Positions 63,707-64,000 of a DNA stretch of 64,000 bases are shown piece by piece (the stretch's first letter is position 1; the number at the start of each line of letters is the position of its first letter). The DNA is taken from NCBI RefSeq assembly GCF_024609785.1, contig NZ_JANHJQ010000009.1, forward strand, positions 62,001 through 126,000. Reading direction: 5' to 3'. The notes under the pieces were generated by a model, which saw only the letters and a program-made list of their open reading frames with translations, was not told the origin of the DNA and did no database searches. Source of the DNA: Pseudalkalibacillus decolorationis (GTDB taxonomy: Bacteria > Bacillota > Bacilli > Bacillales > Fictibacillaceae). The translations under genes were made by a program, and so were the position numbers.

Positions 63707-64000
63707 AATTAATCCTCCATATCTTTTAAATCCTTTTAGTGGTAACCTTTTAAAGATTTGCATTAACATAGAGATGATTTTATGAGAAAAAAATTATAAT
63801 TAACCTCCCTTTATTTTCATAAGCATGATTTTTCCAACTTACTTTATCAAGTAATGATTTTTAGAACTTAACGCATTATTAATCCTACTGTATGACTAAT
63901 AACTAAAATACCAACCTTACTTAAAATTGTCAAAATATTTTTAATAAAGTGAATGAAGGCATTCATCTTATGCATGGAAAGTTTTCCTATTTCTTACCTG
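63707..64000. other. upstream region of the GH4 gene to window edge
   Basis: 294 nt, AT-rich, with the GH4 promoter candidate and no gene, repeat or AAAGAC-type operator that I can support. Confidence 0.5.
63905..63933 (-). promoter_or_regulatory. candidate promoter of the GH4 gene
   Basis: Leftward: TTGACA (63928-63933), 17-bp spacer, TATTTT (63905-63910), giving a leader of about 190 nt. Confidence 0.5.

Overview
The window reads as a low-GC, spore-former-type Firmicute (Bacillaceae). Ribosome binding sites are strong (AGGAGG-like), TTG and GTG starts are frequent, and it carries homologues of Bacillus subtilis Lpl, Yes, Ybb/Mur and Nag proteins, a candidate PerR box before a catalase, and a CcpA-type cre site. 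No rRNA, tRNA, phage, CRISPR or complete insertion sequence was seen. Almost all of the 64 kb is glycan scavenging, mostly on the minus strand.

Region 1 (1-20 kb): a complex-glycan locus. It has a GH38 alpha-mannosidase (cut by the left edge), an Lpl-type CUT1 ABC importer, a membrane-anchored AraC-type (YesS-like) regulator with a DUF624 (YesL-like) partner, a clan GH-A glycosidase, a GH29 alpha-L-fucosidase, an IolE-like isomerase, two Gfo/Idh/MocA oxidoreductases and a ROK sugar kinase. A divergent LacI-family gene faces it. Two copies of a TTTGTAA-N2-TTACAAA operator lie between, one over the predicted start site of a leftward promoter whose leader contains an intrinsic terminator.

Region 2 (20-24.7 kb): katA, then an uncharacterised Cys/His-motif protein convergent with a NERD-domain protein, followed by four 10-bp motifs at an exact 21-bp period.

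Region 3 (24.7-34.8 kb): a muropeptide/MurNAc locus (amiE, nagZ, namZ, murQ) like the B. subtilis ybb/mur operon, but with an ABC importer where B. subtilis has the MurP phosphotransferase; no MurNAc kinase is visible. Region 4 (35-40.3 kb): a GlcNAc operon with a ceramidase-like hydrolase, nagB, nagA, a SIS-domain protein and a ROK repressor.

Region 5 (40.5-63.7 kb) is the most novel part: a CUT1 importer, a GHL6-like glycosidase, NAD-dependent dehydrogenase/epimerase, DHDPS-family aldolase and DUF624 protein; a second operon of Gfo/Idh/MocA oxidoreductase, polysaccharide-deacetylase-like protein, two DegT/DnrJ-type PLP enzymes and GH20; an enolase-superfamily enzyme; an alpha/alpha-barrel protein carrying a carbohydrate-binding module; and a secreted TIM-barrel protein. 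Four promoters here share a palindrome (AAAGAC-2/3 nt-GTCTTT) whose right half contains the -35 hexamer TTGTCT. The likely regulator, encoded in the middle, is an unusual GGDEF-like/winged-helix protein. I infer one regulon for import and mostly non-phosphorylative breakdown of an amino-sugar glycan. A GH4 alpha-galactosidase-type gene closes the window.

Across all regions lies a family of mosaic intergenic elements (seven copies) with shared ends and different cores; several sit directly against terminator T-tracts, and one supplies a gene's stop codon.
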